Part shown: positions 8,548-18,037 of the stretch, one piece after another
How the letters are laid out: each line of letters begins with the position of its first letter
Position numbering within the stretch: position 1 is the first letter of the stretch
NCBI RefSeq assembly: GCF_016125575.1
Contig: NZ_WGLM01000005.1
Location: 496,001 to 560,000 of the forward strand
Source of the DNA: Limimaricola sp.
GTDB taxonomy: Bacteria; Pseudomonadota; Alphaproteobacteria; Rhodobacterales; Rhodobacteraceae
DNA length: 64,000 nucleotides
Direction: 5' to 3'
Notes under the pieces: model-generated
The model's database searches: none
Seen by the model: only the letters and a program-made list of their open reading frames with translations
What the model was told of the DNA's origin: nothing
Made by a program: the position numbers and the translations under genes

Positions 8548-9771
8548 ATGCGCTTGATCCTCCGCCTTGTGTTCCTGATGATGACGCTCGCCATGCCCGG
8601 CCTTGCCGCGGCGCAAGGCATGTTCTCGCCAGTGATCACGGTGAACAACTCCGCGGTGACCGGTTATGAGATCGACCAGCGGGTCAAGTTGCTGAAGGCC
8701 TTCCGGACGCCGGGCGACCTGGAAAAGATCGCACGCCAGCAACTTGTCGAAGAGCGGCTGAAAAAGCAGGAGATGGACCGCGTCGGCCTGCGCATGACGC
8801 CCGACGGACTGACAAGGGCGCTCAACGATTTTGCCCAGCGTGGTAACGTCACCCTCGACCAGCTTTACGCCCAGTTGCAGACGGCGGGCGTCGATCGACA
8901 GGCGCTGCGCGATTTCGTGTCGATCGGTGCCAGCTGGCGCGACTATGTCGGCAGCCGGTTCCGCAACCGCGTCGTGGTGACAGAGACCGACATCGACCGT
9001 GCCATCGCCCAGATGGGCAGTAGCCCAACCGCGCTGCAGGTTCTGATGAACGAGATCATCATCGCCGCCCCTGCCGACAATCCCGACATGGCCAACCGCG
9101 CCATGGCCGCGGCCGAACAGATTTCCAAGATGACCACCACCGCCGAGTTCGAGGCCGCCGCGCGTCAGGTCTCGGCGCTGCCCTCGCGCGATCAGGGCGG
9201 CCGGATGGACTGGGTCCCGGTCAGCAATTACCCCGCGCCGATCCAGGCAATCCTGCTGGGCCTGAAACCCGGCGAGGTGACACCGCCGCTCAACATCACC
9301 AACGGCGTGGCGCTGTTCCAGATGCGGGCCAAGCGCGAGGTGGCCCAGACCATGGCCGCGCCCGCCAGCATAGACTATGCAATCTTCACCATCCCCGGCG
9401 GCAACACGCCCCAGACGCAGGCCGAGGCCGCCGCACTGCGCGCCCGTGTGCAAGTGTGCGACGATCTTTACGGCGAGGCCCGTGGGCTGCCGGCCGACAG
9501 GCTGACCCGCAACGATGTTGCGCCTGCGCAAATTCCGCGCGACGTGGCGCTTGAACTGGCCCATCTCGACGACAACGAGGTGTCCACAGCGCTGACGACG
9601 GCCGATGACCAGTCGCTGATGTTCCTGATGCTGTGCAAGCGCACCCCTGCCACCGCCCAGCCGATCGACCGCGACACCGTCAAGAACCAGTTGATCGGCC
9701 AGCAACTGGCGGGATTCTCTGACCAGATGGTCGCGCAGTTGCGCGCGGCGGCGGTGATCACCGGCGAATGA
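8548..9771 (+). CDS. surA: periplasmic chaperone / peptidyl-prolyl isomerase SurA
   Basis: This 407-residue protein has a signal peptide cut after about residue 24 (PGLAAAQG). A SurA N-terminal domain follows (ITVNNSAVTGYEIDQRVKLL) and then a parvulin region (around residues 160-270, with LPSRDQGGRMDWVP and LKPGEVTPPL). A second, degenerate parvulin-like region lies at the C-terminus. SurA escorts outer-membrane barrel proteins across the periplasm, and its position right after lptD is consistent with that client. It lies 25 nt downstream of lptD and 7 nt before pdxA. Confidence 0.92.
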   Translation: MRLILRLVFLMMTLAMPGLAAAQGMFSPVITVNNSAVTGYEIDQRVKLLKAFRTPGDLEKIARQQLVEERLKKQEMDRVGLRMTPDGLTRALNDFAQRGNVTLDQLYAQLQTAGVDRQALRDFVSIGASWRDYVGSRFRNRVVVTETDIDRAIAQMGSSPTALQVLMNEIIIAAPADNPDMANRAMAAAEQISKMTTTAEFEAAARQVSALPSRDQGGRMDWVPVSNYPAPIQAILLGLKPGEVTPPLNITNGVALFQMRAKREVAQTMAAPASIDYAIFTIPGGNTPQTQAEAAALRARVQVCDDLYGEARGLPADRLTRNDVAPAQIPRDVALELAHLDDNEVSTALTTADDQSLMFLMLCKRTPATAQPIDRDTVKNQLIGQQLAGFSDQMVAQLRAAAVITGE

Positions 9772-9778
9772 GCCGCCG

Positions 9779-10741
9779 ATGACTGTCGCGATCAGCTGCG
9801 GCGAACCGGCCGGCATCGGCCCCGAGGTGGCGGCCCGGGCCTGGGCGGCCCTGCGGGATGAAATCCCGGTTCTGTGGATTGGCGACCCCGCGCATCTGCC
9901 GCAGGACACGCCGTGGCAGACCATCGCCGACCCATCCGAGGCCCCTGCCCTGTCCGCGCGCGCATTACCGGTTCTGCTGCGCGATTTCGGCTCTTCAGCC
10001 GTGCATGGGCAGCCCGACCCGGCCCATGCGCAAGGCGTGATCGACGCGATCACCACGGGCGTCGACCTTGTCCGACGCGGGGTGGCCTCAGCGCTCTGCA
10101 CCGCGCCGATCAACAAGAAGGCCCTGGCCGATGGGGCCGACTTCGCCTTTCCCGGACACACCGAGTTTCTCGCCCATCTGGCAGGGATCGACAGGGTGGT
10201 GATGATGCTGGCCTGCGACAGCCTGCGGGTAGTGCCCGCGACCATCCACATCCCGCTGGCCGAGGTGCCTGCCGCACTGACAGCTACGCTTCTCGCCGAC
10301 ACCATCCGCATCACTGACGCCGCTATGAAACGCGATTTTGGCCTTGTCCGGCCGCGCATTGCCGTGGCGGGTTTGAACCCGCATGCCGGCGAAGGCGGCC
10401 GGATGGGCAGCGAAGAAATCGCCCTCATTATTCCCACGCTTGACCGGCTGCGCGCCGAGGGGTTGGAGATCGCGGGCCCCCTGCCCGCCGACACCATGTT
10501 CCACCCGGCCGCGCGGGCCTGCTACGACGTGGCCATCTGTGCCTATCACGATCAGGCGCTGATCCCGATCAAGACGCTCGATTTCGCGGGCGGCGTGAAC
10601 GTCACGCTGGGCCTGCCATTCGTGCGCACCTCGCCTGACCACGGCACGGCGTTCGACATTGCCGGTCAGGGCCGGGCCGATCCGACCTCGATGATCGCCG
10701 CCATCCGGATGGCCGCGCGGATGGCGGCGGCGCGCGCATGA
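9779..10741 (+). CDS. pdxA: 4-hydroxythreonine-4-phosphate dehydrogenase
   Basis: This 320-residue enzyme oxidises 4-phosphohydroxy-L-threonine in the DXP-dependent pathway to pyridoxal 5'-phosphate. The opening [16 protein letters not shown] is the PdxA signature. Metal-binding histidines are visible in GHTEFLAHL (about residue 128), NPHAGEGG (about 200) and [11 protein letters not shown] (about 258). The start lies 7 nt after surA, and the end overlaps rsmA by 4 nt (ATGA at 10738-10741). The surA-pdxA-rsmA order is conserved across many proteobacteria. The genes share an operon rather than a pathway. Confidence 0.96.
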   Translation: MTVAISCGEPAGIGPEVAARAWAALRDEIPVLWIGDPAHLPQDTPWQTIADPSEAPALSARALPVLLRDFGSSAVHGQPDPAHAQGVIDAITTGVDLVRRGVASALCTAPINKKALADGADFAFPGHTEFLAHLAGIDRVVMMLACDSLRVVPATIHIPLAEVPAALTATLLADTIRITDAAMKRDFGLVRPRIAVAGLNPHAGEGGRMGSEEIALIIPTLDRLRAEGLEIAGPLPADTMFHPAARACYDVAICAYHDQALIPIKTLDFAGGVNVTLGLPFVRTSPDHGTAFDIAGQGRADPTSMIAAIRMAARMAAARA

Positions 10742-11577
10742 GCGGTATCGACAGCCTGCCGCCGCTGCGCGAGGTGATCCGCACACACGACCTCGCCGCG
10801 AAGAAGGCGCTAGGGCAGAACTTCCTGCTGGACCTGAACCTGACGGCCAAGATCGCCCGCCTTGCCGGCGACCTGACGGCCTGCGACGTGCTTGAGATTG
10901 GCCCCGGCCCCGGCGGGCTGACCCGAGGCCTTCTGGCCGAGGGTGCACGCCATGTCGTGGCCATCGAGAAGGACGCGCGCTGCATTCCCGCGCTGGAAGA
11001 AATTGCCGCCGCCTATCCGGGCCGCCTGACGGTGCTGCAAGGCGACGCGCTGGCGCTTGATCCGGCACGCCACCTGACACCGCCGATCCGTATCGCCGCC
11101 AACCTGCCTTACAATATTGGCACCGAGTTGCTGGTCCGCTGGCTGACCCCGCCCGACTGGCCGCCCTTCTGGACCTCGCTGACACTGATGTTTCAACGCG
11201 AAGTAGCCGAACGCATCGTCGCGCGCCCCGGCTCCAAGGCCTATGGTCGGCTGGCGCTGCTGGCGCAATGGCGCTGCGACGCGCGCATCGTGCTGGACCT
11301 GCCGCCGCAGGCCTTCACCCCGCCTCCCAAGGTCTCATCCGCTGTGGTGCAATTGACAGCGCTTGCCGGCCCGCGTTTCGCGGCCAATCCCGCAACGCTG
11401 TCGCGCCTGACGGCTGCGGCTTTCGGCCAAAGACGAAAGATGTTGCGCGCGGCACTCAAGGGCCTCGCGCCGGATATCGAGGATCGCCTGCGCGCCGTGG
11501 GCATCGCGCCAACCGAACGGGCCGAACAGGTCGGACTGGAAGCATTCTGCGCCCTCGCCCGCGCGCTCGACGCCTAA
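10738..11577 (+). CDS. rsmA: 16S rRNA dimethyladenosine transferase
   Basis: This 279-residue enzyme (KsgA) dimethylates two adjacent adenosines in helix 45 of 16S rRNA (A1518/A1519 in E. coli numbering) during small-subunit maturation. Seen motifs are [11 protein letters not shown] (about residues 21-31), the SAM-binding [10 protein letters not shown] (about 57-66) and the catalytic NLPYNI (about 120-125). It is the last gene of the lptF-to-rsmA run. Its TAA stop (11575-11577) interleaves with the TAG stop of the convergent lipoprotein gene, leaving no spacer. Confidence 0.96.
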   Translation: MSGIDSLPPLREVIRTHDLAAKKALGQNFLLDLNLTAKIARLAGDLTACDVLEIGPGPGGLTRGLLAEGARHVVAIEKDARCIPALEEIAAAYPGRLTVLQGDALALDPARHLTPPIRIAANLPYNIGTELLVRWLTPPDWPPFWTSLTLMFQREVAERIVARPGSKAYGRLALLAQWRCDARIVLDLPPQAFTPPPKVSSAVVQLTALAGPRFAANPATLSRLTAAAFGQRRKMLRAALKGLAPDIEDRLRAVGIAPTERAEQVGLEAFCALARALDA

Positions 11578-12149
11578 CCCCCGCTCACCGCGTCGCAATG
11601 GCTGCGAGCCAGTGGCAGAGTCTGGCTGTCAGCGCGATAGCAGGCTGCGACCTGACTGGTCCGACCAAAGCAATCAGCCTGCAGCGGCGTCGGGTCCAGC
11701 CCGCGCGCTGCGGCCTCGTCGGCCACGACTAACAGGCAGGTATTGACCCCCGCCATGATGCGGCCCTCGCAATCCTGGGCCAGCCTGCATTGCGCGGGCG
11801 TCGGGTTTTCCCAAGGCGCAGCGCGCGAGGCCTGTGCGCGGTCGCCCTCGGCGGCGATGCAGGCCAGGTAGTTTTGCTGGTAGGTCAGCAATTCTGCCCC
11901 CGACAGGCGCCCGCCCGCTTCGCTTTGCAGGATTCCGGTGATCTGGCGAGAGGCGCTTGCGTCAAGCCCGCCCTCGCCATCGAGAATGCGGCTGAGGTCA
12001 ACCTGTGCCTGAGCGCTCAATGTGACGCCTGACGCGCCACTGCAAGTGGCGATCCGCGGGTCTACGGGGGGGCTGTCGGGCCCGGGGCTTGGAAGACAGC
12101 CGGCAAGCAGGGTGCCCATACAAAGAGCCGCGAAAATGAAAAGGCGCAT
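11574..12149 (-). CDS. cysteine-rich putative lipoprotein, unknown function
   Basis: This 191-residue protein begins with a short hydrophobic signal ending in the lipobox LLAGC (lipidated Cys near residue 18). The mature part carries eight more cysteines (at ATC, LAC, QCR, DCE, NTC, DCF, ACY and HCD). That even number suggests four disulfide bonds in the periplasm. I do not recognise a named domain. The gene stands alone on the minus strand, convergent with rsmA and sharing the tetranucleotide CTAA with its stop. No promoter was identified in the upstream 12150-12321 region. Confidence 0.7.
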   Translation of the reverse strand: MRLFIFAALCMGTLLAGCLPSPGPDSPPVDPRIATCSGASGVTLSAQAQVDLSRILDGEGGLDASASRQITGILQSEAGGRLSGAELLTYQQNYLACIAAEGDRAQASRAAPWENPTPAQCRLAQDCEGRIMAGVNTCLLVVADEAAARGLDPTPLQADCFGRTSQVAACYRADSQTLPLARSHCDAVSGG

Positions 12150-12321
12150 GGAATGTCTCCGTCATGAAATGTCGTAATTCGACAAAGCTAGACGACGCAC
12201 TCCGATGTCGGAACCCGAAAAAAGCCTTTGACGGCCTGCTAATATCCTGAAGTCGGCACACCGGGCGTCAACTCATAAGAGACTGGCGGAAGTGCCCCCC
12301 GGCGACTGTGCCGGCCCGCGC

Positions 12322-12918
12322 CTACTCGGCCGCTTCCGTCGGGCCATTGCCTGCGCTGGCCTCGGCATCGCTACCACGCGGACGGCGGCCACGGCTACGG
12401 CGTGGCTTGGGCGCCGCGTCGTCACCCTGCCGGACCTCGGACTTGCCGGCATCCTTGCGTGCACCGCCGGCTTCGGGCGTCTCGACAAGATCGCTGTCGG
12501 AGGATGCATCGTCACCGCTACCGCCCGAGATGAAGGCCGGCAGGTCGTTACCCGGCTCGGTATTCGCCATCGCCTCCTGCTGGCGCAGACGGTCGTTGCG
12601 CTCGCGGTCGCGCTCGGCCTGGCGCTCGCGGTTCTGTTGTTCCTGCTCTTCGCGGGCCTTCTCGACCTCGCGCATCGCCTCGGCCAGCATGCGGGTGTAA
12701 TGCTCGGCGTGTTGGGCAAAGTTCTCGGCATTCACGCGGTCGCCCGAAAGCTGCGCGTCGCGGTGAAGCTGGTTGTATTTCTCGATGATCTGCTGAGGGG
12801 TGCCGCGCACCTTGCCATCGGGACCGGAGCTGTCGAAGACCCGGTTGATGACATTGCCGCCCGAAGGACGGACATTGCGGTTCTTGTTGCCCCGCGAGCG
12901 TGACTTGGAAGATCTCAT
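12322..12918 (-). CDS. DUF4167 domain protein, predicted nucleic-acid-binding
   Basis: This 198-residue protein opens with a basic, Arg/Asn-rich stretch (SKSRSRGNKNRNVR) followed by the conserved DUF4167 core (GTPQQIIEKYNQLHRDAQLSGD, about residues 38-59). A long charged coiled coil rich in Glu/Arg/Gln comes next (about 80-115). The C-terminal tail is low-complexity and acidic to basic, with KPRRSRGRRPRGS. The family is near-universal in alphaproteobacteria and usually sits beside prmC/prfA as here. The basic ends suggest RNA or DNA binding, but this is not established. No strong ribosome site precedes the ATG. Confidence 0.88.
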   Translation of the reverse strand: MRSSKSRSRGNKNRNVRPSGGNVINRVFDSSGPDGKVRGTPQQIIEKYNQLHRDAQLSGDRVNAENFAQHAEHYTRMLAEAMREVEKAREEQEQQNRERQAERDRERNDRLRQQEAMANTEPGNDLPAFISGGSGDDASSDSDLVETPEAGGARKDAGKSEVRQGDDAAPKPRRSRGRRPRGSDAEASAGNGPTEAAE

Positions 12919-13172
12919 GAAGTTGCTTTCGTGAAGCCTGTGGCTTTTGCGTTATCTGCGCGCCTTGTGGCGCACCCTGCCTGACCGGTTTGACGGTCGA
13001 ATGATGTTCGGGCGGCGTCTCGCGCGGGGGGACCCCGAAGGCCGGGCCCGCATCCCTGCGATGGATTTGACTAAACATGACCGCCGCCGCAGGGCAAGCG
13101 GAAACTGGATATAAATCCGTCCAAATCGCGCGATTCGGGGCGACCTGCGCGGGTTTCAGCACGGTTGCGGCC
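12919..13172. other. 254-nt spacer between prmC and the DUF4167 gene
   Basis: A non-coding spacer lies between the end of prmC and the start of the DUF4167 gene (both minus strand). It contains a short AT-rich patch with a near-palindrome, GGATATAAATCC, around 13107-13118. That could be part of a promoter for the DUF4167 gene. No terminator with a T-run was seen. Confidence 0.35.
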
Positions 13173-14030
13173 CTATCGGCAGGGATTTGCCGCCATGGCC
13201 CGTCCCGCAACCACCCTGTCGCGGCCGTCGAGGTCAGGCAAAATCGCAACCCCGTCCAGTCCTGCGGCCGCCATCAGCCCCGCCACCGACGCCCCCTGCG
13301 CTGGCCCGATTTCAACCAACAGGCGCCCCCCCGGTGCCAGCAGGCCCGGCGCCTGCGCCATGATTGCACGGTAGGCGCCCAGCCCGTCGCCGCCATCCGT
13401 CAGCGCAAGATGCGGTTCACGCAGGCGTACTTCCGGGGCAAGTCCCGGCATCTCGTCGGCGGCGATGTAGGGCGGGTTGGCGACGATCAGGTCAAACGGC
13501 CCCGACACTCCCGCGGCCCAGTCGCCCTGCCGGATCTCGGCGCGGTCGTTCAGGGCCAGCGCCTGCGCGTTGCGCCGCGCCACGTCGCAGGCCGCCGGTG
13601 ACAGGTCCACGCCCAGCCCGTTGGCCGCGGGCCGCTCGGCCAGCAGCGTCAGCAGGATGCAGCCAGTGCCGGTGCCCAGATCCAGCACGCGCAGGAACGG
13701 TGCCTCCAACGCAGCGGCCACCAGAACTTCGGTTTCCGGCCGCGGGTCCAGCACGTCGGCCGTCACGATGAAGTCGCGCCCCCAGAAACAGCGCCGCCCG
13801 ATCAGCTGCGCCACCGGCACGCGAGCCACGCGACGTTGCACCAGCGTGCCAAAGCGGGCAGCGGCGGCCGGGTCCACGGCATCGGGCAGGATCAGCGTCA
13901 GCCGCGCGGCCTCGACCCCCATCGCATGGGCCAGCAGCGCCCGGGCATCGCGCGCGGCGTCTGGAATGCCGGCAGAGGCAAGGCTCGTCGTCGCGGCACG
14001 TAGCAGTGACGCGACGGTCGGGCGGCTCAT
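13173..14030 (-). CDS. prmC: peptide chain release factor N5-glutamine methyltransferase
   Basis: This 285-residue HemK/PrmC enzyme methylates the glutamine of the GGQ motif in release factors, using S-adenosylmethionine. Two motifs are diagnostic: [11 protein letters not shown] for SAM binding (about residue 115) and the catalytic NPPYIAADE (about 180). The start overlaps the 3' end of prfA by 4 nt, so enzyme and substrate are co-translated. The two genes are linked like this in most bacteria. Confidence 0.96.
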   Translation of the reverse strand: MSRPTVASLLRAATTSLASAGIPDAARDARALLAHAMGVEAARLTLILPDAVDPAAAARFGTLVQRRVARVPVAQLIGRRCFWGRDFIVTADVLDPRPETEVLVAAALEAPFLRVLDLGTGTGCILLTLLAERPAANGLGVDLSPAACDVARRNAQALALNDRAEIRQGDWAAGVSGPFDLIVANPPYIAADEMPGLAPEVRLREPHLALTDGGDGLGAYRAIMAQAPGLLAPGGRLLVEIGPAQGASVAGLMAAAGLDGVAILPDLDGRDRVVAGRAMAANPCR

Positions 14031-15094
14031 GCGCCGGTTCCGTCCAGCGTCTCGGCCAGAAGGCTGGCCTGCGCATCGGCGGTCAGCGCGGCAATGACCT
14101 CGTCAAGGTCGCCCTGCATGATCCGGTCGAGGCTGTAGAGCGTCAGGTTGATCCGGTGATCGGTCATCCGCCCTTGCGGAAAGTTATAGGTGCGGATGCG
14201 TTCGGACCGGTCGCCGCTGCCCACCTGCGCCTTGCGATCGGCCGAGCGGGCGCTGTCCACCCGCTGCCGTTCAAGGTCGTAAAGCCGGGTACGCAGCACC
14301 TGCATGGCGATCTCGCGGTTGCGGTGCTGCGATTTTTCCGAGCTCGTTACCATGATGCCCGTGGGCACATGCAGGATCCGCACCGCGCTGTCGGTGGTGT
14401 TGACGTGCTGGCCGCCCGCACCCGACGACCGCATCGTGTCGATCCGAAGGTCGGCCGGGTCAATCTTGAGGTCCACCTCTTCCGCCTCGGGCAGGACCGC
14501 CACGGTCGCCGCCGATGTGTGGATGCGCCCCGAGGCTTCGGTTTCGGGCACGCGCTGTACGCGGTGCACGCCGGATTCGTATTTCAGTTTGGCAAAGACC
14601 CCATCGCCCGCCACCCGTGCGACCACGTCCTTGATGCCGCCGAGTTCGGTCGGTGTTTCCTCGAGGATCTCGAACTTCCAGCCCTGCCGCTCGGCATAGC
14701 GCTGGTACATGCGCAGCAGGTCGGCGGCAAATAGCGCCGCCTCCTCGCCCCCGGTGCCCGGCCGGATCTCCAGCAGCGCGGGCCGCGCATCGGCCGCGTC
14801 ACGCGGCAACAGGGCAAGGCGCACATCATGTTCGGCCGCCTCCAGCGTGTCGCGCACTTGCGGCAGTTCTTCTTCGGCCAGCGCGCGCATCTCGGCATCG
14901 GCCAACATCGCCTCGCAATCGGTGACAGCGCCAAGCGCCGCGCGATAGGTCTCGATCGCGGCCACGACCGGTTTCAGCTCGGCATATTCTCGGCTTACGT
15001 TTGCAATCTCCGCAGGGGCCAGCGCGCCGCCAAGCTTGGCTTCCAGAAACTGGAAACGCGAAATGATCTGGTCAAGTTTCTCGGCAGGTACCAT
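14027..15094 (-). CDS. prfA: peptide chain release factor 1
   Basis: This 355-residue class I release factor recognises UAA and UAG and triggers peptide release. The catalytic loop [10 protein letters not shown] is present (around residues 225-235). Its Gln is the target of PrmC, encoded immediately downstream with a 4-nt overlap. The RF1 domain blocks ([17 protein letters not shown] and [14 protein letters not shown]) are intact and the length is typical. A short 33-nt gap separates it from the DUF1499 gene upstream. Confidence 0.97.
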   Translation of the reverse strand: MVPAEKLDQIISRFQFLEAKLGGALAPAEIANVSREYAELKPVVAAIETYRAALGAVTDCEAMLADAEMRALAEEELPQVRDTLEAAEHDVRLALLPRDAADARPALLEIRPGTGGEEAALFAADLLRMYQRYAERQGWKFEILEETPTELGGIKDVVARVAGDGVFAKLKYESGVHRVQRVPETEASGRIHTSAATVAVLPEAEEVDLKIDPADLRIDTMRSSGAGGQHVNTTDSAVRILHVPTGIMVTSSEKSQHRNREIAMQVLRTRLYDLERQRVDSARSADRKAQVGSGDRSERIRTYNFPQGRMTDHRINLTLYSLDRIMQGDLDEVIAALTADAQASLLAETLDGTGA

Positions 15095-15127
15095 GGCGTT
15101 TGGCCTTGCCCGATGGCCATGCCGCGG

Positions 15128-15580
15128 TCAAGGGAGCGTTGCGTCAAGCTGCGTCAGCCAGCCCTCGACGCGGGCCTTGTTCACGCCCCAGTCGTTGCTG
15201 CCGAACCGCTGGCGCGCGTAGATGACCGGCACCGCGCCGTCGCCTTGGGCGACCGCAGAAATCGTCGTGTAATCGGGAAAGCCCCACAGCGCGCTGCGCG
15301 TGACGTAGGTAATCCGGCCCTCGCCGACCGAGCCTGCCAGAACGCTGGTGCGCGGTGTGGCCCGGATGATCTTGTCCAGCGCCGCCAGCAGCGCCTCCGG
15401 CGTTGCCGCCCGGACTTTGGGCGCGGCATTGCCCCCGTCCGGCCGAACGAGCCAGCCGTTGCCCTGCGGCGTGGCGGCCGTCAGCGGATCGACGTGCCAT
15501 TTGGCCGGGTCCGAGGGCGCCAGCCGAATATAGGCGTCCAGCGCCACCAGCGCGATCAGGATGATGATGACGTAGCGCAT
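15128..15580 (-). CDS. DUF1499 domain protein with N-terminal membrane anchor
   Basis: This 150-residue protein starts with a single hydrophobic helix (MRYVIIILIALVALDAYI). A DUF1499 domain follows, with the recognisable stretches LDKIIRATPRT, YVTRSALWGFPDYTTI and YARQRFGSNDWGVN. The family is widespread in alphaproteobacteria and photosynthetic organisms and has no established function. A periplasmic, membrane-tethered location is inferred. I chose the ATG at 15580, which has AGGGG about 6 nt upstream. An in-frame ATG at 15610 would add ten polar residues before the helix. Confidence 0.85.
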   Translation of the reverse strand: MRYVIIILIALVALDAYIRLAPSDPAKWHVDPLTAATPQGNGWLVRPDGGNAAPKVRAATPEALLAALDKIIRATPRTSVLAGSVGEGRITYVTRSALWGFPDYTTISAVAQGDGAVPVIYARQRFGSNDWGVNKARVEGWLTQLDATLP

Positions 15581-15631
15581 TGGAACCCCTTCGGTCTGAC
15601 CTGTTTTCACCTAGCCCCGGACAACGCCCGT

Positions 15632-16612
15632 TCAAGCGCCGCCGCGCCGGGCCCGCAGGTTCCAGCAGTAAAGCGTCATCAGTTCAGTCGCCACGTGCGC
15701 CCCGGCAATCGCCGTCGCCCCCGTGGGGTCATAGGGCGGCGACACCTCGACGACGTCGCCACCGACAAGGTTGATACCCGCAAGGTCACGCAGCAACGCC
15801 GCGGCCTGCGCGCTCGACAGCCCGCCCCAGACTGGCGTGCCCGTGCCCGGAGCGAAGGCCGGGTCAAGCGCGTCGATGTCGAAGGTCAGGTAGGTGGGGT
15901 TGTCGCCCACTAGCGCCTTGGCGCGGGCCACGGCAGCAGCGACACCACCCTCATGCACGCTGCGCGCATCGATGAATTCCATGCCAAGGTAGTCGTCGCA
16001 ATGGGTGCGGATGCCGATCTGGACCGAGCGTTTCGGGTCCACGATCCCCAGCTTCACCGCCTTGTACATGAAGGTGCCGTGGTCGATCCGGCTCATGTCG
16101 TCGTCCTGCCAGAGGTCGGAATGCGCATCGATGTGGATCACCGACATGGCCCCGAATTTCTCGGCATAGGCGCGCAGGATCGGCAGGGTGATGAAATGAT
16201 CGCCCCCCAGCGTGACCGTCCCGGCGCCGGCAGCGAGGATGCCCGCGATATGCGCCTGCAGCAGCCCCGGAAAGCTTGGCGTATGGGCATAGTCGAACGC
16301 CAGATCGCCGTAATCGACCACCGCGAAGTCCCCCAGCGGGTCGAAACCGTCCCAGCCATAGGGCGGGTCATAGGGTTGCAGGCTGCTCGCCTCGCGAATC
16401 GCGCGGGGGCCGAACCGGGTGCCGGTGCGATGGGTTACGGCCTGGTCGAAAGGCACGCCGGTAATGGCCATATCCACGCCGGTCAGGTCCTTGGTATAGC
16501 GCCGCCGCAAGAACGAGGTGGCCCCGCCAAAGGCGTTCTCATAGGCCAGCCCGCGCCGGTCGTCCCGCGTGAAGGCCAGATCGACCTGCTGTTTCGCGTC
16601 TTCCAGCGCCAT
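15632..16612 (-). CDS. speB: agmatinase-family ureohydrolase
   Basis: This 326-residue manganese ureohydrolase has all family metal motifs: GGDHF (about residue 142), DAHSDLW (about 165) and DIDALDPAFAPGTGTP (about 245-260). The annotated reaction is hydrolysis of agmatine to putrescine and urea. Guanidinobutyrase and guanidinopropionase share these motifs, so the guanidino substrate cannot be read from the sequence. No arginine decarboxylase gene is in the window. An M20 metallohydrolase lies 172 nt upstream on the same strand, so the two may act on related guanidino or N-acyl compounds; this is inference. Confidence 0.88.
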   Translation of the reverse strand: MALEDAKQQVDLAFTRDDRRGLAYENAFGGATSFLRRRYTKDLTGVDMAITGVPFDQAVTHRTGTRFGPRAIREASSLQPYDPPYGWDGFDPLGDFAVVDYGDLAFDYAHTPSFPGLLQAHIAGILAAGAGTVTLGGDHFITLPILRAYAEKFGAMSVIHIDAHSDLWQDDDMSRIDHGTFMYKAVKLGIVDPKRSVQIGIRTHCDDYLGMEFIDARSVHEGGVAAAVARAKALVGDNPTYLTFDIDALDPAFAPGTGTPVWGGLSSAQAAALLRDLAGINLVGGDVVEVSPPYDPTGATAIAGAHVATELMTLYCWNLRARRGGA

Positions 16613-16784
16613 GATCCGACTCGGCTCCTATTTGATCATATTCATGCTACTCAACCGCGCGCCGCCCCCCGGGTCAAGCCCGGCCCCCGCCTGCGCCGAT
16701 ACAGCCGGCCAAGGCTGCAGGCCTTCAAGACAAAGTGCGCAAGCGTCCGGCATCGCAACCTCGGTTGCGGGGGTGGCGAAAAAG

Positions 16785-17978
16785 CTACGCTACGGTATCG
16801 GGCATTTCAGCGGAGTGCTGCAGCGGCAACGCACGCTCGACCAGCCGGGCGAAGAAGCTGGCCCCCGCCGCCGCCGTCTCGTCAGCGAAGTCGTAGCTGG
16901 TGCTGTGCAGGCCGGCGCTGTCGCCGTTGCCGATGAACAGATAGGCGCCGGGCCGTTCCTGCAGCATGTAGGAAAAATCCTCGGCCCCCATCTCGCGCGC
17001 GGCGTCGTCGCGCACGCCCTTGGGCCCGGCCACCTCGCGCGCCACGTCGGCGGCAAAGGCGGTGCGGGCGGGATCGTTCGAGGTCGCGGGATAGCCCACC
17101 TCGTAGCGCAGCGCGGCCTTCAGGGCGAAACTGGCCGCCTGCCCCTCCACGATCTCGTCCAGCCGTCGCATCACCATCGCCTGCACGGCCGGATCGAAGG
17201 TGCGCACGGTACCGTTGATATAGGCCGTCTCGGGGATGACGTTGTCGGCCGAGCCGGCATGGATCTGCGTGACCGAGACGACAAGGTCCTGCAGCGCGTA
17301 ATGGTTGCGGCTCACGATGGTCTGGATCGCCTGCACCATCGAAACCGCCGCGACGATCGGGTCGCAGGTCTCGTGCGGCATGGCGCCGTGGCCGCCCTGC
17401 CCGGTGATGTCGATGTGGAACGTGTCGACCGCGGCCATGATCGGCCCCGGCGTGGTGTAGAATTGCCCCACCGGAGCGCCGGGCGCGTTGTGCAGGGCAT
17501 AGACCTCGGCCACGTCGAACCGGTCGAGCACGCCTTCGCGCACCATCACCTCGGCACCGCCGCCCGCCTCTTCGGCCGGCTGGAAGATCAGCGCGACGCG
17601 GCCCGCGAAGGCGCGGGTTTCGGCCAGGTATTTCGCCGCACCCAGCAGCATCGTCGTATGCCCGTCATGGCCGCAGGCATGCATCCGGCCCGGCACCGTG
17701 CTGGCATGGGGCAGCCCGGTTTCCTCGTCCATCGGCAGCGCGTCCATGTCGGCCCGCAGCCCGATGGTGCGGCCCGGCGCGCGGCCCTCGATGATCGCCA
17801 CGATGCCGCTTTCGGCGATCCCCTCGTGAATCTCGTCGATGCCGAACTCGCGCAGGCGCGCGGCGACGAAGGCCGCGGTCTGGTGGCAGGCCATGCCAAG
17901 CTCGGGGTTCTGGTGCAGGTGGCGGCGCCAGCCCCGCATCAGGGCGGCGTCGGCGGCGATGGAGTTGATCACGGGCAT
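16785..17978 (-). CDS. M20 family amidohydrolase (aminoacylase/hippurate hydrolase type)
   Basis: This 397-residue zinc amidohydrolase has the family motifs RADMDALPM (about residue 76), HACGHDGHTTMLLGAAKYLA (about 100), the catalytic FQPAEEAGGGAEVM (about 132) and GQGGHGAMPHE (dimerisation/lid domain, about 190). Such enzymes cleave N-acyl amino acids, hippurate or indole-acetyl conjugates. The specific substrate is not predictable. It diverges from mazG with only 59 nt between start codons and precedes the agmatinase gene on the same strand. Confidence 0.9.
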   Translation of the reverse strand: MPVINSIAADAALMRGWRRHLHQNPELGMACHQTAAFVAARLREFGIDEIHEGIAESGIVAIIEGRAPGRTIGLRADMDALPMDEETGLPHASTVPGRMHACGHDGHTTMLLGAAKYLAETRAFAGRVALIFQPAEEAGGGAEVMVREGVLDRFDVAEVYALHNAPGAPVGQFYTTPGPIMAAVDTFHIDITGQGGHGAMPHETCDPIVAAVSMVQAIQTIVSRNHYALQDLVVSVTQIHAGSADNVIPETAYINGTVRTFDPAVQAMVMRRLDEIVEGQAASFALKAALRYEVGYPATSNDPARTAFAADVAREVAGPKGVRDDAAREMGAEDFSYMLQERPGAYLFIGNGDSAGLHSTSYDFADETAAAGASFFARLVERALPLQHSAEMPDTVA

Positions 17979-18037
17979 GTCTGGACTCTCGGGCGGGCGG
18001 GGTTACCCTGCGCCCGTTCGTAGCAGGGGACAAGGCG

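Noticed and set aside
8464-10497. 677-residue open frame opposite surA and pdxA
   Set aside because: Antisense shadow. The plus-strand genes have clear signal peptides and motifs.
16569-18023. 484-residue open frame opposite the M20 gene
   Set aside because: Shadow of the M20 amidohydrolase, rich in His/Arg/Gly as typical of antisense frames.
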